This document shows, piece after piece, positions 46,278 to 55,968 of a stretch of DNA of 64,000 nucleotides (its first letter is position 1; each line of letters starts with the position of its first letter). The DNA is from SHYR01 sp036013055 (lineage in GTDB: Bacteria > Chloroflexota > Dehalococcoidia > UBA2979): assembly GCA_036013055.1 (NCBI GenBank), contig DASCQM010000011.1:1-64000 (forward strand). Reading direction: 5' to 3'. A program made the translations under genes and the position numbers. The notes beneath the pieces were generated by a model. The model searched no databases, was not told where the DNA came from, and saw nothing but the letters and a program-made list of their open reading frames with translations.

Positions 46278-47152
46278 CCGCGCCAGAGTCCGCACGAGGG
46301 CCGCAGATACCACGCAGCGAGGCGGGCGGCGCACCCGTGCTCGAAGCCAGCGATCTCGTCGTCAGCTACGGCGCACGCGAAGTGCTTCGCGGGCTCTCGC
46401 TGAGCTTCGACGAAGGCGAGTTCGCGGCGATCATCGGCCCAAACGGCTCCGGCAAGTCGACGCTACTGCGCACGCTCGCCCGACTGATCCGTCCGCAGCA
46501 GGGGCGAATCGCCTTCGACGGGCGCGATATCGAGGACACGACGCCCCGCGATCTCGCTCAACGCCTCGCGTTCCTCCCGCAGGCTCCCGAAGGGCCGGCC
46601 GACCTAACGATCGAGGACCTCGTCTGGCGCGGCCGCTACCCGCACCGTGGCCTCTTCGCCTCCGCCAGCGCCGAGGATCGCGCCGCCGTCGAGCGTGCGC
46701 TGCTGCAGGCCGGCGTCGACGAGCTGCGGCATCGCGCATTAGCGACGCTCTCCGGCGGCGAGCGTCAGCGCGCGTGGATCGCGATGTCACTCTCGCGCGA
46801 GCCGGACCTGCTGCTGCTCGATGAGCCGACGACCTTCCTCGACATCGGCCACCAGGCGGAGCTACTGGGACTGCTGGGCACGCTGAACCGCGAGCGCGGG
46901 CTGACGGTGGTGATGGTGCTGCACGACGTCACGCAGGCGGCGCAGTACGCGCGGCGGGTCATCGCGCTGCACGACGGTCGCGTGATGCACGACGGGACGC
47001 CGGCCGAGGTCGTGACGGCGGAGCGCATCTCCTCGCTGTTCGACGCCACCGTCGACGTGCTCGCGGATCCGGTCACCGGCGTCCCCGTCGTAGTGCCGAG
47101 AGCGCCGACCGCAGTCGCTGACGTCGACGGTAGCGACAGCGGAGACGCCTGA
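46274..47152 (+). CDS. ABC importer ATP-binding protein, siderophore/cobalamin type
   Basis: This 292-residue ATPase has Walker A GPNGSGKSTLLRTLA, Q-loop LAFLPQAPEGP, signature TLSGGERQRAWIAMSL, Walker B LLLLDEPTTFLDIGHQ and the switch His in VLHDVTQAAQ. These are typical of FecE/BtuD-like importers. It powers uptake through the preceding permease. ATGA overlap with the permease indicates coupled translation. Confidence 0.93.
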   Translation: MTAPESARGPQIPRSEAGGAPVLEASDLVVSYGAREVLRGLSLSFDEGEFAAIIGPNGSGKSTLLRTLARLIRPQQGRIAFDGRDIEDTTPRDLAQRLAFLPQAPEGPADLTIEDLVWRGRYPHRGLFASASAEDRAAVERALLQAGVDELRHRALATLSGGERQRAWIAMSLSREPDLLLLDEPTTFLDIGHQAELLGLLGTLNRERGLTVVMVLHDVTQAAQYARRVIALHDGRVMHDGTPAEVVTAERISSLFDATVDVLADPVTGVPVVVPRAPTAVADVDGSDSGDA

Positions 47153-47344
47153 GCGATAACGCGCCAGCCGACACCCGCCGATTCGCTGTCGGGAGATGAT
47201 CCGTTGCTGAATTACGTGAGAGAGTGGAGCCGTACTGGGTCGTAGGGGATCTCCAGGAACATGCGGCAACACTGGCCGTTCGCCCGATCACTCACGATCC
47301 CGTCGCGTCGTGTGCTCGATCGACGAGCCTGAAAGGCCCGCTCC

Positions 47345-47662
47345 ATGACTACGGATTCCGCGTCGTTCTACACCACGTCGACACCGCACCGTCACCGCCG
47401 CACGGTCACGATGGGGCTGATCGGTGCCGCGCTCGCCGTCGCGCTGGCTGGACTGACGGCGGTGACGCTGCTCCAGCGTCTGCCGGAGGTCGTCGACGGT
47501 GGCACGTGGCACGAGGTGCGCGCATACGGGTCGTTCGGCCTGATGGCGCTGGCGATGCTGGTCGCAATACGCGCGGCGGTCTCGCTCGGCAGCAAAGGGA
47601 ATGGCGCAGGCACTCTCGCTGCGTGTCGCCCGTCCGAGGGGCCCCGCGTTCTGGTCGAATGA
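47345..47662 (+). CDS. Small two-helix membrane protein
   Basis: This 105-residue protein has two hydrophobic helices (about 23-44 and 64-82) and short hydrophilic ends. No family is recognised. Its last 21 codons overlap the next gene if that gene begins at 47601; if the next gene begins at its later ATG (47679) there is no overlap. It may be the first membrane component of the SHOCT cassette. Confidence 0.55.
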   Translation: MTTDSASFYTTSTPHRHRRTVTMGLIGAALAVALAGLTAVTLLQRLPEVVDGGTWHEVRAYGSFGLMALAMLVAIRAAVSLGSKGNGAGTLAACRPSEGPRVLVE

Positions 47663-48740
47663 CGCCGTCGCGCTCGCGATGTCGCGCGAGGAACTGGCGC
47701 GGACGACCGCGAACTCGTGGGAGGCGAGGATCCTCGCCGGGGTCTCGCGCTTCTTCATCATCGCGCCGCCGTGGTTCCGAGCCGGTGGGGAGGCGCTGCT
47801 CAGTCATGGGGCGCGTCTCGTCGTCTGGGGGCTCGTGCTGGCGATCGGCGTCCCGCTGTTGGAGCGAGCGCTCGACAGCCAGGCGGTCATGGATCTCCTC
47901 ACGGGTAACGGTGCGAACCTTGAACTGACCGTCGCGCTCGCGAACGTTCGCAACAATCTGACGGCTACGCCGGGGCTGGTCCTGCTCATGATCGGGCTTG
48001 GCGCGATGGCAGCCGTCTGGGCCTACTCCCCGCTCGCGCTCGCCCCACTCTCCCTCAGCCAGGATTCGCAACGCCTCGATGGCGCGGTGTTCGCGCAGGA
48101 CATCCCGGTGCGACTGCGCGACCAGCTTGAGCAGATGGCGTGGGACGGCGAACGCGCGAGTACGTACTGGGAACGCGACGACGCCACCACCGAGGCGAGC
48201 GTGATGGACACCGGAACGGTGCGACTGAAGACGATCGTCGAGAGCCCGGTCTCGCTCGAAGAGGATGCCGTCTCGTCCTACTGGCTGGTGCCGGCGATCG
48301 CCGGAGCGGCGATCACGATGCTCGCGTTCGGCATCTACTACTCGGCGCTCCCGCAGGCCGCGGACTTCGTCCCACTTGACCGCGCTGACGTATTGAACGG
48401 GCCGCTGCTGCCGACGGCGCTTTGGACGCTGGCGGTGGTGCTGCTTGCTGGCGTCGGCCCGCTGCTCGTGCAGACCGCGCGCCTGATGGCCGGCGTCTAC
48501 CACTACCGATCCACGGTGGTCTATGTGGAGATCGTCGGTTCGTTCACCCGCAGCGAGGTGAACGTCGGCAAGGCGCGTTCGGACAGCGTCGAGTCGCGCA
48601 ACCTCGTCGTCCGCTCCAACCTCGTGCTGAGGTACTTCGTCGCGGAGGTGGCGAGCGAGTCAGTCGATGTGAACGCGGCACGCCACCTGATCGCCCTCGA
48701 GTCAACGCAATCCACCGACGAGCTGTTGCCGAACTCGTGA
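47601..48740 (+). CDS. Four-helix membrane protein of unknown function
   Basis: This protein of up to 379 residues has hydrophobic helices at about 75-93, 121-142, 230-250 and 274-296, with a charged soluble part between the pairs (about 150-225) and a soluble C-terminal part. Two starts are possible: the ATG at 47601 behind AAAGGGA, which overlaps the previous gene, and an ATG at 47679 without a ribosome site. No family is recognised. It overlaps the SHOCT protein by four bases, so the two products probably work together at the membrane. Confidence 0.65.
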   Translation: MAQALSLRVARPRGPAFWSNDAVALAMSREELARTTANSWEARILAGVSRFFIIAPPWFRAGGEALLSHGARLVVWGLVLAIGVPLLERALDSQAVMDLLTGNGANLELTVALANVRNNLTATPGLVLLMIGLGAMAAVWAYSPLALAPLSLSQDSQRLDGAVFAQDIPVRLRDQLEQMAWDGERASTYWERDDATTEASVMDTGTVRLKTIVESPVSLEEDAVSSYWLVPAIAGAAITMLAFGIYYSALPQAADFVPLDRADVLNGPLLPTALWTLAVVLLAGVGPLLVQTARLMAGVYHYRSTVVYVEIVGSFTRSEVNVGKARSDSVESRNLVVRSNLVLRYFVAEVASESVDVNAARHLIALESTQSTDELLPNS

Positions 48741-49147
48741 CCGCACTCAGCGGCGACATCGACGCGGGCGTCGCGCCGGTAGCGGTCGATCTGGACGCGG
48801 CGGGGACGCAACGCGTTGTCGACAGCAACCTGGCCATACTTGAGGCCAGCGCAGCGATCGGCCGCGGCGCTGCCGACCCGGACGAGCTTGCGCGCGGTGG
48901 AGCCGCGGATCCCACGCCCGCCCTCGACGTGCCGGCCGGAGAGACACCGGCAATCGCACCGCCGTCCCCTGACGGTTCCGCCGACGCAACAGCGGCACCG
49001 CCTGATCAGCCGTCGACGGGCGATGCGAAACCGACGTCGGGAGGCGCGCTCGAACGCCTGAGCGAGCTGCAGACGATCTTCGATGCCGGGCACATCACGG
49101 CCGAGGAGTTTGAACAGAAGAAGTCTGAGATCATCGCCGACCTCTGA
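48737..49147 (+). CDS. SHOCT-domain protein
   Basis: A GTG at 48737, overlapping the preceding stop by four bases (GTGA), opens a 136-residue soluble protein. Its middle is Ala/Pro/Asp-rich and likely disordered. The last 32 residues form a SHOCT domain (LERLSELQTIFDAGHITAEE followed by FEQKKSEIIADL), a short C-terminal helix pair found on many membrane and oligomeric proteins. It probably assembles with the membrane protein encoded just ahead. Confidence 0.75.
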   Translation: MTALSGDIDAGVAPVAVDLDAAGTQRVVDSNLAILEASAAIGRGAADPDELARGGAADPTPALDVPAGETPAIAPPSPDGSADATAAPPDQPSTGDAKPTSGGALERLSELQTIFDAGHITAEEFEQKKSEIIADL

Positions 49148-49180
49148 TCGCCGGGCCCGACGAGGCGATCGTCTCGTGAG

Positions 49181-49696
49181 CTAGTCGCCCTCGACGCGCA
49201 ACAACAGGCCGTACAAGACATCGCCCGGCGGCGCGATCACCATGGCGCTCACCACGTACAGCCCCGGCGTGAGATCCGCGTCGAACGCGACGCTTCCGCC
49301 ACCGATCGACGCTGCGAGCGACATCGGATCCCCCGACGGGCTCCATGCCAGCCAGTCGGGCGCGCTCTCGATCGGTTGATCGCTCTCCACCGACCACGCG
49401 TGCAGCGCGATCTCGACATCGGTCAGCAACGGCGAGTCCAGCGCCACAGTCTCGCGAACGGCGACGACAAGCGGGTCGACGTTGGTGATCCGTCCGATCG
49501 AATCCGCACATAACGCGAACTGCTCTTCGGCGCTCCGCCAGCAGTAACTGCCAAGCCCCAGTTGCACCTCGCTGCCGTCGCTGCCGGACGCCACGACGGC
49601 TGGCGGGCTCACCGAGTCAGGCGCGGGGGAGCCGTCACAGGCGTCGGCGCCCACAATCGCCATCGCGAGCAGGGCCACGATCCACCTTCTCCGCAT
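49181..49696 (-). CDS. Secreted lipoprotein, function unknown
   Basis: This 171-residue protein has a short signal peptide with a possible lipobox at GADAC (Cys20), then a beta-rich domain with two cysteines in YCWRSAEEQFALC that may form a disulfide, and a strand-rich C-terminal half (LTPGLYVVSAMVIA). No family is recognised. It converges with the SHOCT gene. Confidence 0.7.
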   Translation of the reverse strand: MRRRWIVALLAMAIVGADACDGSPAPDSVSPPAVVASGSDGSEVQLGLGSYCWRSAEEQFALCADSIGRITNVDPLVVAVRETVALDSPLLTDVEIALHAWSVESDQPIESAPDWLAWSPSGDPMSLAASIGGGSVAFDADLTPGLYVVSAMVIAPPGDVLYGLLLRVEGD

Positions 49697-49888
49697 CGGT
49701 TCCGCCCATCCTCATCGCATCAACTGCAAGCCTCTGCTCACTGGACGTCGCACGACGCCCGAATGTTCCCAGCGGCCGCCCTCAGTTCACAGCATGAGGA
49801 TGGCCCGCAGTGTGGCTGGCCTACGCCTGATCGACCGCAATTGGAGCGCGAAAGGGATTCGAGCCATCGCCCACAGTGCAGTCGACCC

Positions 49889-50854
49889 TCAGTCCCCGAT
49901 CGTAATGACGACGTTGCCAATCTTCTGGCCAGTCTCGACGTAGGTGTGCGCCTCGACGATCTGATCGAGGGAGTAGCGGCGGTCGATCACCGGCCTGAAC
50001 TGACCGGACTCCATGAGCTCCTTGAAGTAGTTGATCATCTGCTGATTGTGCTTCGGGATCGGCATCATCACCTTGCGGCCTCGGGACAGCGGTGAGACCA
50101 GGGCGAGGATGGGATTCTGCGCCCACGGACCCATCTCCGAGGAGAAGTAGATTCCACTGGGCCTGAGCAGCCGCTTGCATTGACCGAACGTGCTCTTGCC
50201 GACGGCATCGAAGACGACGTCGAAGGTCTGCCCGTCCGCAGTAAAGTCCTCGCGCCGGTAGTCGATGACGCGATCGGCGCCCTGCGCCTCGACGAGTGCC
50301 ACGCTCTCGGTCCCGCAAACGGCGGTCACGTTTGCTCCAAGGCTGACCAAGATCTGTACCGCCGCCGAGCCAATCGCTCCCGTCGCGCCGTTAACGATGA
50401 CGTCGTGCCCGCGGTCGACCTTCGCCGCCCGGATCATCGCGAGGGCGTAGTGCGAGCCTTCAGTCCCCGGTGCGGTGTCCTCGAAGCTCAGGTTCGTGGG
50501 CATCATGGCGATCGAACGATCCTCGGCAATCGTCATGTACTCCGCGTGCGCGCCGAACGGTCCCTCGTTGTAGCCGAACACCCGGTCCCCTACGTCGAAC
50601 GACGAGACGTCGCTACCAATCGCCTCCACCTCGCCAGCGAACTCGTTCCCGAGGACTGTCGCTTTCGGCTTGCGCAGCCCCGTGACGACTTTCGCGAAGA
50701 ACGGCGTGCCCGCACGCGTGTGGCAATCCGTCCGATTCACCGTCGACGCCCGAACCCGCACGAGCAGCTCGTCGGCCTGAGGGGTCGGCTTCGGCACGTC
50801 GATGACGCGAATCACTTGCGGCGGGCCATACCTTGTGTGAACTGCAGCCTTCAT
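49889..50854 (-). CDS. Zinc-free MDR oxidoreductase (quinone oxidoreductase-like)
   Basis: This 321-residue protein has the two-domain medium-chain dehydrogenase form: VRVRASTVNRTDCHTR and GNEFAGEVEAIGSDVSSFDV in the catalytic domain, and VNGATGAIGSAAVQILVSLG in the NADPH-binding domain. The catalytic and structural zinc ligands of alcohol dehydrogenase are not all present, which fits the quinone oxidoreductase branch. It reduces quinones or enones with NADPH. It stands alone, divergent from a membrane protein gene. Confidence 0.87.
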   Translation of the reverse strand: MKAAVHTRYGPPQVIRVIDVPKPTPQADELLVRVRASTVNRTDCHTRAGTPFFAKVVTGLRKPKATVLGNEFAGEVEAIGSDVSSFDVGDRVFGYNEGPFGAHAEYMTIAEDRSIAMMPTNLSFEDTAPGTEGSHYALAMIRAAKVDRGHDVIVNGATGAIGSAAVQILVSLGANVTAVCGTESVALVEAQGADRVIDYRREDFTADGQTFDVVFDAVGKSTFGQCKRLLRPSGIYFSSEMGPWAQNPILALVSPLSRGRKVMMPIPKHNQQMINYFKELMESGQFRPVIDRRYSLDQIVEAHTYVETGQKIGNVVITIGD

Positions 50855-51065
50855 CGCGGACAGACCTTTCGCGTCAGCAGCGAGCTACGTCAGTCGCTCT
50901 CGCGCCCGGAACCGGACAAGCGAAGCCTAGCGGTTGTGCGCATGCGCCGTGAACGGCAGTCGATGCTCCGAGAACCGATGGTCCGAGAGCGCGGCACGTG
51001 AGGCTCGCCGAGATGGCTGCGACGGCACGCTCCGGCTCATGCGAAGATCGGTCGGCGATGAGGCA

Positions 51066-51641
51066 ATGACAGGAACCATGGAAGACGTTCGTGGACGACG
51101 CGGGAGCCGTCGAAGGATCGGGGGCTGGGCGGCATTCGTGGCGCTCATTCTGTCGCTACCCCTGCTCGCGATGCGGGTCACGGACGAGGTGGTTTGGACT
51201 GCGTTCGATTTCGCCCTCGCCGGTGCCCTCCTCTTCGGCACTGGAGTCGCCTACGAACTGGCAACGAGGGTCAGGGGCGACATGGCGTACAGAGCCGCCG
51301 TCGGCGTGGCGCTCGTGGCTGGACTCACTCTCGCCTGGGTGAACGGCGCCGTGGGCGTCATCGGGAGTGACGACGACCCCGCGAACCTGATGTTTGGCGG
51401 GGTGCTCGCCGTCGGCATGATCGGCGCGATCGTCGTGCGCTTTCAGCCAGACGGGATGGCACGCGCGCTGTTCGCGACCGCGCTCGCTCAGGCATTGGTG
51501 GCCGTGATCGTGCTGATCTTCGGGTTCGGATCCACCGTGCCGGACTGGCCTCGGGACACCCTGATGCTGAGCGGGTTCTTTGCGGGGCTGTGGCTCACGT
51601 CGGCCTGGCTGTTTCGGCAGGCGTCGCGAGAACGATCCTAG
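51066..51641 (+). CDS. Polytopic membrane protein, function unknown
   Basis: This protein of about 190 residues has five or six hydrophobic helices starting with IGGWAAFVALILSLPLLA. The start is not certain: ATG codons at 51066 and 51078 both have weak ribosome sites, and the open frame reaches 50934. No conserved motif is recognised, and the even distribution of helices gives little hint. Its neighbours suggest a stress or ion homeostasis setting. Confidence 0.65.
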   Translation: MTGTMEDVRGRRGSRRRIGGWAAFVALILSLPLLAMRVTDEVVWTAFDFALAGALLFGTGVAYELATRVRGDMAYRAAVGVALVAGLTLAWVNGAVGVIGSDDDPANLMFGGVLAVGMIGAIVVRFQPDGMARALFATALAQALVAVIVLIFGFGSTVPDWPRDTLMLSGFFAGLWLTSAWLFRQASRERS

Positions 51642-51739
51642 CCCGGGCTAGTCGCTCGCCGCCTCCCGCGCCTCGAACTCGATCCCGAACTTCGATGCTT
51701 CAGAGGCGGCTGGTCGTACTCAAGGCTGCCGGAGTGGGT

Positions 51740-52174
51740 CTAATCGCCGGGCCGCACTACGAGCACCGGACAGGGGCTCAGCCGGAGGAGACTCTGGGCG
51801 ACGCTTCCGAGCAGCAGACCCTGCACGCCCGACGCATGCTTGCTGGCAACCACCACGATGTCGGCCCCAGATTCGCGAGCGACGTGCGCGATGTGGCCGG
51901 CAACGTCGTCTCCGTGCTCGAACGCCTCGATGCGGAGGGTCGCTGGCGGATTGCCGAGCTTCTTCAGCAATTCCTCCGCGTCAGCCTGCTCACGCGTCGC
52001 AACCTTGCTCAGGCCCTCTGATGCTGATGACGCATCTGTGTCGATCGCGTCGGTGTGGGGATTCAGAACGTGGAGGACGGTGAGTTCTGCGTCGGCTTCG
52101 CCCGCCAGCGCGATCGCCCTGCCCAGGGCCACCGCGGAGTTCTCGGAGCCGTCGTACGCGGCAAGTAACTTCAT
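51740..52174 (-). CDS. Universal stress protein (UspA family)
   Basis: This 144-residue protein has the UspA fold: KLLAAYDGSENSAVALGRAI at the start, ELTVLHVLNP, and the nucleotide-binding loop ASKHASGVQGLLLGSVAQSL near the end, a form of the ATP-binding G-x2-G-x9-G-S motif. UspA proteins help survival under starvation or ionic and oxidative stress. It is followed by a cation exchanger, a CBS protein and NhaA on the same strand, a logical stress and ion set. Confidence 0.9.
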   Translation of the reverse strand: MKLLAAYDGSENSAVALGRAIALAGEADAELTVLHVLNPHTDAIDTDASSASEGLSKVATREQADAEELLKKLGNPPATLRIEAFEHGDDVAGHIAHVARESGADIVVVASKHASGVQGLLLGSVAQSLLRLSPCPVLVVRPGD

Positions 52175-52375
52175 TGAGCCTCTTCCTACTCGTTCGCGGG
52201 CGACGGCCGCCCCTGGTCAGCGTACCGACCGAGACTCAAGCGGATCCCGTCGCGAAGTTCGGGACTTCGCGCCGGGAGCGAGCCGATTCGAGCCCTCGTG
52301 ATCAGAAGCATGGCTTCGCTTCGGCCTCTCACGATCGCGCCTGCATGCTCGCGGCACTCTGATTCATGCGTCTCG

Positions 52376-53605
52376 CTACCCGCTGCCTGATGCCGCGTTG
52401 CCATCATGCTGCTCGGCTGCACCCCCGGTCTGGAGGTATTCGTCGCGCGCGCTGCCCCAGAGGGCAGGGAGATCCGCTCGCTTCACGAACAAGATGCCGA
52501 CAGTGAGCACCAAGTAGGCCGCCGTGATCACGATTCGGACCGCCGTCGTCGGGATCGCGAATTGCACCGCGAAGAGGGCGAAAATCAGCGCCGCCTGGCG
52601 CGTACTCAACGACAGGCCGACCAGGAGTGCCACCGCGAAGGCCGACTGCGCGGCGGTAAGCAGAACCTCGAGCGTCTGACGGTCGTCGAGCGGAAGTCCG
52701 CCCAAGGTGTCGCCGGAGAGGCCAAAGGCGACCGGAAGCCCACCAATCAGTAGCGTCCACTGGTTGACCTTCGAGGAGAGCAGCACCCCGATCGCAACGG
52801 CGCCACGGCCGCGGAATGCGAGGATTCCGGCGATCAGGAACTCCGGAGCCTCTGACGCCAGTGGCGCGACCCACTGCACCAGCAAGAACTCGTCGACACC
52901 GAGGACGTGGCCGCTCTCGACCAGACCCTCGGCGAACGGCTCCGCCGAGGCCAGGATGGCTATCGCGGAGTACACGAACAGCGCACCGATCGAGGATCGT
53001 CGCTGACGCAGTGGCAACGAGCCGATGCTGCGCGCCGGCCCGACCAGCTCGGGTTCTTCGGCGGGTGCTCGCGCGATTATGTAGACGTAGCCGATGAAGA
53101 TCGCGGTCAGAAAGAACGTGTCATACAACCCCACCGAGCCTGTCAACGGGATTGTGAATGAGTAGAGCGTGGCAACGCTCAACGCGACGATCGCCACCGC
53201 GTGGTCACCCTCAAGCACGATTTCGCGCAGCCTCGTTCGGAACCAGAAGACCGCGACGATCACCGGCCAGCCGAGGCCGATCAGCAGTCGGTTGGCGCCG
53301 GTCATGTTCGCGACGGCGTAGGGCGCGAATTCGGGGTCCTCTCCGGCTTTCCAGGCGAAGGTCATGTCCACGGCGTACTCGGGGAGCACCGCGATCAACG
53401 CGATGAATGCGACAGCGAGACCCTGCGAGATGTCCACCTCGGCCGCTTCCGCCGCCCAGCTGAGAAGGAAGGCGGCCGCGACGATGGTGAGACCGTAGAG
53501 GGCCGTATCGGAGACCGTCCCGAGGTGCGTTTCGGTGATTCGTAGAATCGGGCCGGGCAGCGCGGCCACGAGGGTTAGACCGACAACGACGGGCGTTCTG
53601 CTCAT
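52376..53605 (-). CDS. Cation exchanger of the Na+/Ca2+ exchanger superfamily
   Basis: This 409-residue membrane protein has about eleven helices in two inverted halves. Each half has the alpha-repeat of cation/Ca2+ exchangers: ALIAVLPEYAVDM in the first, with Glu, and LASEAPEFLIAGI in the second, with Glu. After each follows the second helix with ANMTGANRLLIGL and LLSSKVNQWTLLIG. It exchanges a cation, probably Ca2+, for Na+ or H+. The start at ATG 53605 is preferred; a GTG lies at 53629. Confidence 0.83.
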   Translation of the reverse strand: MSRTPVVVGLTLVAALPGPILRITETHLGTVSDTALYGLTIVAAAFLLSWAAEAAEVDISQGLAVAFIALIAVLPEYAVDMTFAWKAGEDPEFAPYAVANMTGANRLLIGLGWPVIVAVFWFRTRLREIVLEGDHAVAIVALSVATLYSFTIPLTGSVGLYDTFFLTAIFIGYVYIIARAPAEEPELVGPARSIGSLPLRQRRSSIGALFVYSAIAILASAEPFAEGLVESGHVLGVDEFLLVQWVAPLASEAPEFLIAGILAFRGRGAVAIGVLLSSKVNQWTLLIGGLPVAFGLSGDTLGGLPLDDRQTLEVLLTAAQSAFAVALLVGLSLSTRQAALIFALFAVQFAIPTTAVRIVITAAYLVLTVGILFVKRADLPALWGSARDEYLQTGGAAEQHDGNAASGSG

Positions 53606-53743
53606 GACTGTGCCCGCGTGGGGTGGCACGCGCGTGTTCGACTACGACTGGCTTCCGCAGCGCCCGGACGCATCACGCGATATCGACGATCACGCACCGG
53701 GGAACCGATTGGAAACGGGGCCGGCATCCAATCTGCACGCTAA

Positions 53744-54262
53744 TCAAGACTGATCCTCCGTCACTTCACGCTGCTCTCGCGCGCGCCGTGCCTCATCGTG
53801 CACCTGCATGATCGGTTCGAGCAGGTCGACGCGACGGACGAGGCCGACGAGCTTGCCATCGCGGACGACCGGCAACGAGTGGTACGGCTCATCAGCGAAG
53901 ATCTCGGCGACCCGCTGAAGCGTCTCTGTCTCGTCGATGGTGACAACCGGGGACGTCATGCTGTTGGCGACGACATCCTCGCTGGCTCGTCTCTGTAGCT
54001 CAAGATGTCCGAGCGCCGCCTCGATGGAAGAGGTGATCTCGCGCAGGTGGTGGCCTCCCGGTACCTGCTCACTGAGCACCATGCGGACGACATCGCCATC
54101 GGTGACGATGCCGATCGGCTGGGCCTGATCGTCGACGACCACGAAGCAGCCATGGTCGGCGGTCGCGATCTCAACAAACATCTGACGCGCCGGGGTAGCC
54201 GGATCGATCGTCGCGACACTCCGCTGCATCACGTCGACGACCTTGTACTTGCTCAGGGGCAC
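53744..54262 (-). CDS. Two-CBS-domain protein
   Basis: The GTG at 54262, with GAGG seven bases ahead, gives a 172-residue protein made of a tandem CBS pair: VVDVMQRSVATIDPATPARQ to GIVTDGDVVRMVL, and SMTSPVVTIDETETLQRVAE to GLVRRVDLLEPIM. CBS pairs bind adenine nucleotides and gate or report energy and ion state. It lies between the cation exchanger and NhaA genes, so it may regulate one of them. Confidence 0.87.
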   Translation of the reverse strand: MPLSKYKVVDVMQRSVATIDPATPARQMFVEIATADHGCFVVVDDQAQPIGIVTDGDVVRMVLSEQVPGGHHLREITSSIEAALGHLELQRRASEDVVANSMTSPVVTIDETETLQRVAEIFADEPYHSLPVVRDGKLVGLVRRVDLLEPIMQVHDEARRAREQREVTEDQS

Positions 54263-54588
54263 GCGGGTACCTCGGTGGCCCTGCGTGTCCACGCGCGCAG
54301 TCGCTGGTGGTCGAGCAAGATGTGCCGTCCTCCGGCCAGGGACGACAGCGCGAAACATCGTTGGCTTGTCTCAAGCGACGGAGTCTGCACGCGTATCTCA
54401 CCGCCCGCAGAGCGATCCGGTCGTCGCGACTGCGGAGTCCAGAGTTGTTCCGCCACTATAGGTGATCGAGATGTTTGGCCACTATTGAGGATCAACGGGA
54501 CTGACTGCCTGCGCCTTCCGGAAGTGCGAGCACGCCGGGCGCATGAAGCCCGACGCGTCGTCAGGCTGCCGCGAAAGCGATCCACATA
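54263..54588. other. Intergenic region between the CBS gene and nhaA
   Basis: These 326 bases hold open frames on both strands that are rich in Arg and Ser and look like chance ORFs in GC-rich DNA. No repeat, tRNA or clear terminator is seen. The start of the CBS gene transcript must lie here. Confidence 0.5.
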
Positions 54589-55968
54589 TCAATCGATGTC
54601 CGGTGCGGCTCGGCCCATGGAACGAAGAGTGAGGTAGCCAGCCACTCCGGACACCACCGAGGCCGCCAGGATGCCTACCTTGGCCTCGTCTTGCAGGATC
54701 GGGCTGGTGTAGGCCAGCTCAGTCACGAACAAGGAGATCGTGAAGCCGATACCGGCAAGCATGCCGACACCGAGCACGCCGGCCCACGTCACGCCGTCGG
54801 GCCGCTCGCCGCCCAGGCGCAGAGCGATGGCATACCCGACGGTCAGTCCGATCGGCTTTCCCAGTACGAGGCCAGCCAGGATCGCCCAGGTCAGCGAGGA
54901 ACCGAGTGCGTTGCCTAAGGCACCCCCCTGGAGCGAAACCCCGGCGTTTGCCCACGCGAACAGGGGAACAATGACGAAGGCCACCCACGGGAGTAGTTCG
55001 TGTTCGATGCGGTCAAGCGGTGCCACAGTCTCTCGGGTGATCTCGCTCATCTGCAGAAGCGCTTCAGTTCGCTGCTCACGCCCGCTCACGTCCGGCGCGG
55101 AACCGATCCCCTCACGCAGTTCGGTCAGCGTGCGTTCCGCGTTCTCTTCGAAGTCCGCTGAGCTGTACCAGGATCGCCATGGTGTCATCAGGCCCAGCGC
55201 GACCCCAACGACCGTCGGGTGAACACCCGATTCCAGAACAGCCGCCCATGCCGCGATGCCAAGAAGCATGTAGATCGTATTCGGGCGCACCCCGATCCGG
55301 GTCAGCACCGGGACCAGGCCGAGGAGACCGACACCAATCAGGAGAGGGACTATCTCTACGACTTCGGTGTAGAACACGGTGATCACTAGGACCGCACCGA
55401 GGTCGTCAAAGATCGCAGCCGCCAGCAGCAGCACCTTCAATTGAACTGGAACACGGGGCCCGAGCAACGCTACGACGCCAAGGGCGAATGCGATATCGGT
55501 CGCCATCGGCACGCCCCAGCCCGCGCTGGCCTCGTCGCCCTGCGCAAGCAGGAGAAAGAGTCCTATCGGCACCAACATTCCACCGAGCGCGGCAAGGAGC
55601 GGAGCGACAACCCGGCGAAACGTTCGGAGTTCGCCAACCACCATTTCCCGCTTGATCTCCATGCCGACCAGGAAGAAGAAGACGACCATTGCGACGTCGT
55701 TCACCCAGAAGTGGAACGGCTCATCGACTCGGATGATGCCGAGATCAACGACAAGCGGAGACTCGAGCAGGTCGTGATAGACGTCGGACCAGGGTGAGTT
55801 AGCCCAGACGATCGCGACCACGGCCGCCGCAACCAGGACGATCCCTCCGGCGCCTTCCGTGTTGATGACGTCCTGGACCGGCGAAACAAACCGCCGATGA
55901 GGTACCGGCCGATGTCGATCGCCGGCGATGCCAGATTCGTCGCTAGGCACTACTGCTCGTCGCTCCAC
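54589..55968 (-). CDS. nhaA: Na+/H+ antiporter NhaA
   Basis: This 459-residue membrane protein has the NhaA pattern: GGIVLVAAAVVAIVWANSPW, FFFLVGMEIKREMVVGEL, the ion-binding MATDIAFALGVVALLG with its aspartate, and VPLFAWANAGVSL late in the fold. It swaps external H+ for internal Na+ and controls pH and sodium. The N-terminal 30 residues before the first helix are charged. The start is a GTG at 55968. It is upstream of the CBS and cation exchanger genes on the same strand. Confidence 0.92.
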   Translation of the reverse strand: MERRAVVPSDESGIAGDRHRPVPHRRFVSPVQDVINTEGAGGIVLVAAAVVAIVWANSPWSDVYHDLLESPLVVDLGIIRVDEPFHFWVNDVAMVVFFFLVGMEIKREMVVGELRTFRRVVAPLLAALGGMLVPIGLFLLLAQGDEASAGWGVPMATDIAFALGVVALLGPRVPVQLKVLLLAAAIFDDLGAVLVITVFYTEVVEIVPLLIGVGLLGLVPVLTRIGVRPNTIYMLLGIAAWAAVLESGVHPTVVGVALGLMTPWRSWYSSADFEENAERTLTELREGIGSAPDVSGREQRTEALLQMSEITRETVAPLDRIEHELLPWVAFVIVPLFAWANAGVSLQGGALGNALGSSLTWAILAGLVLGKPIGLTVGYAIALRLGGERPDGVTWAGVLGVGMLAGIGFTISLFVTELAYTSPILQDEAKVGILAASVVSGVAGYLTLRSMGRAAPDID

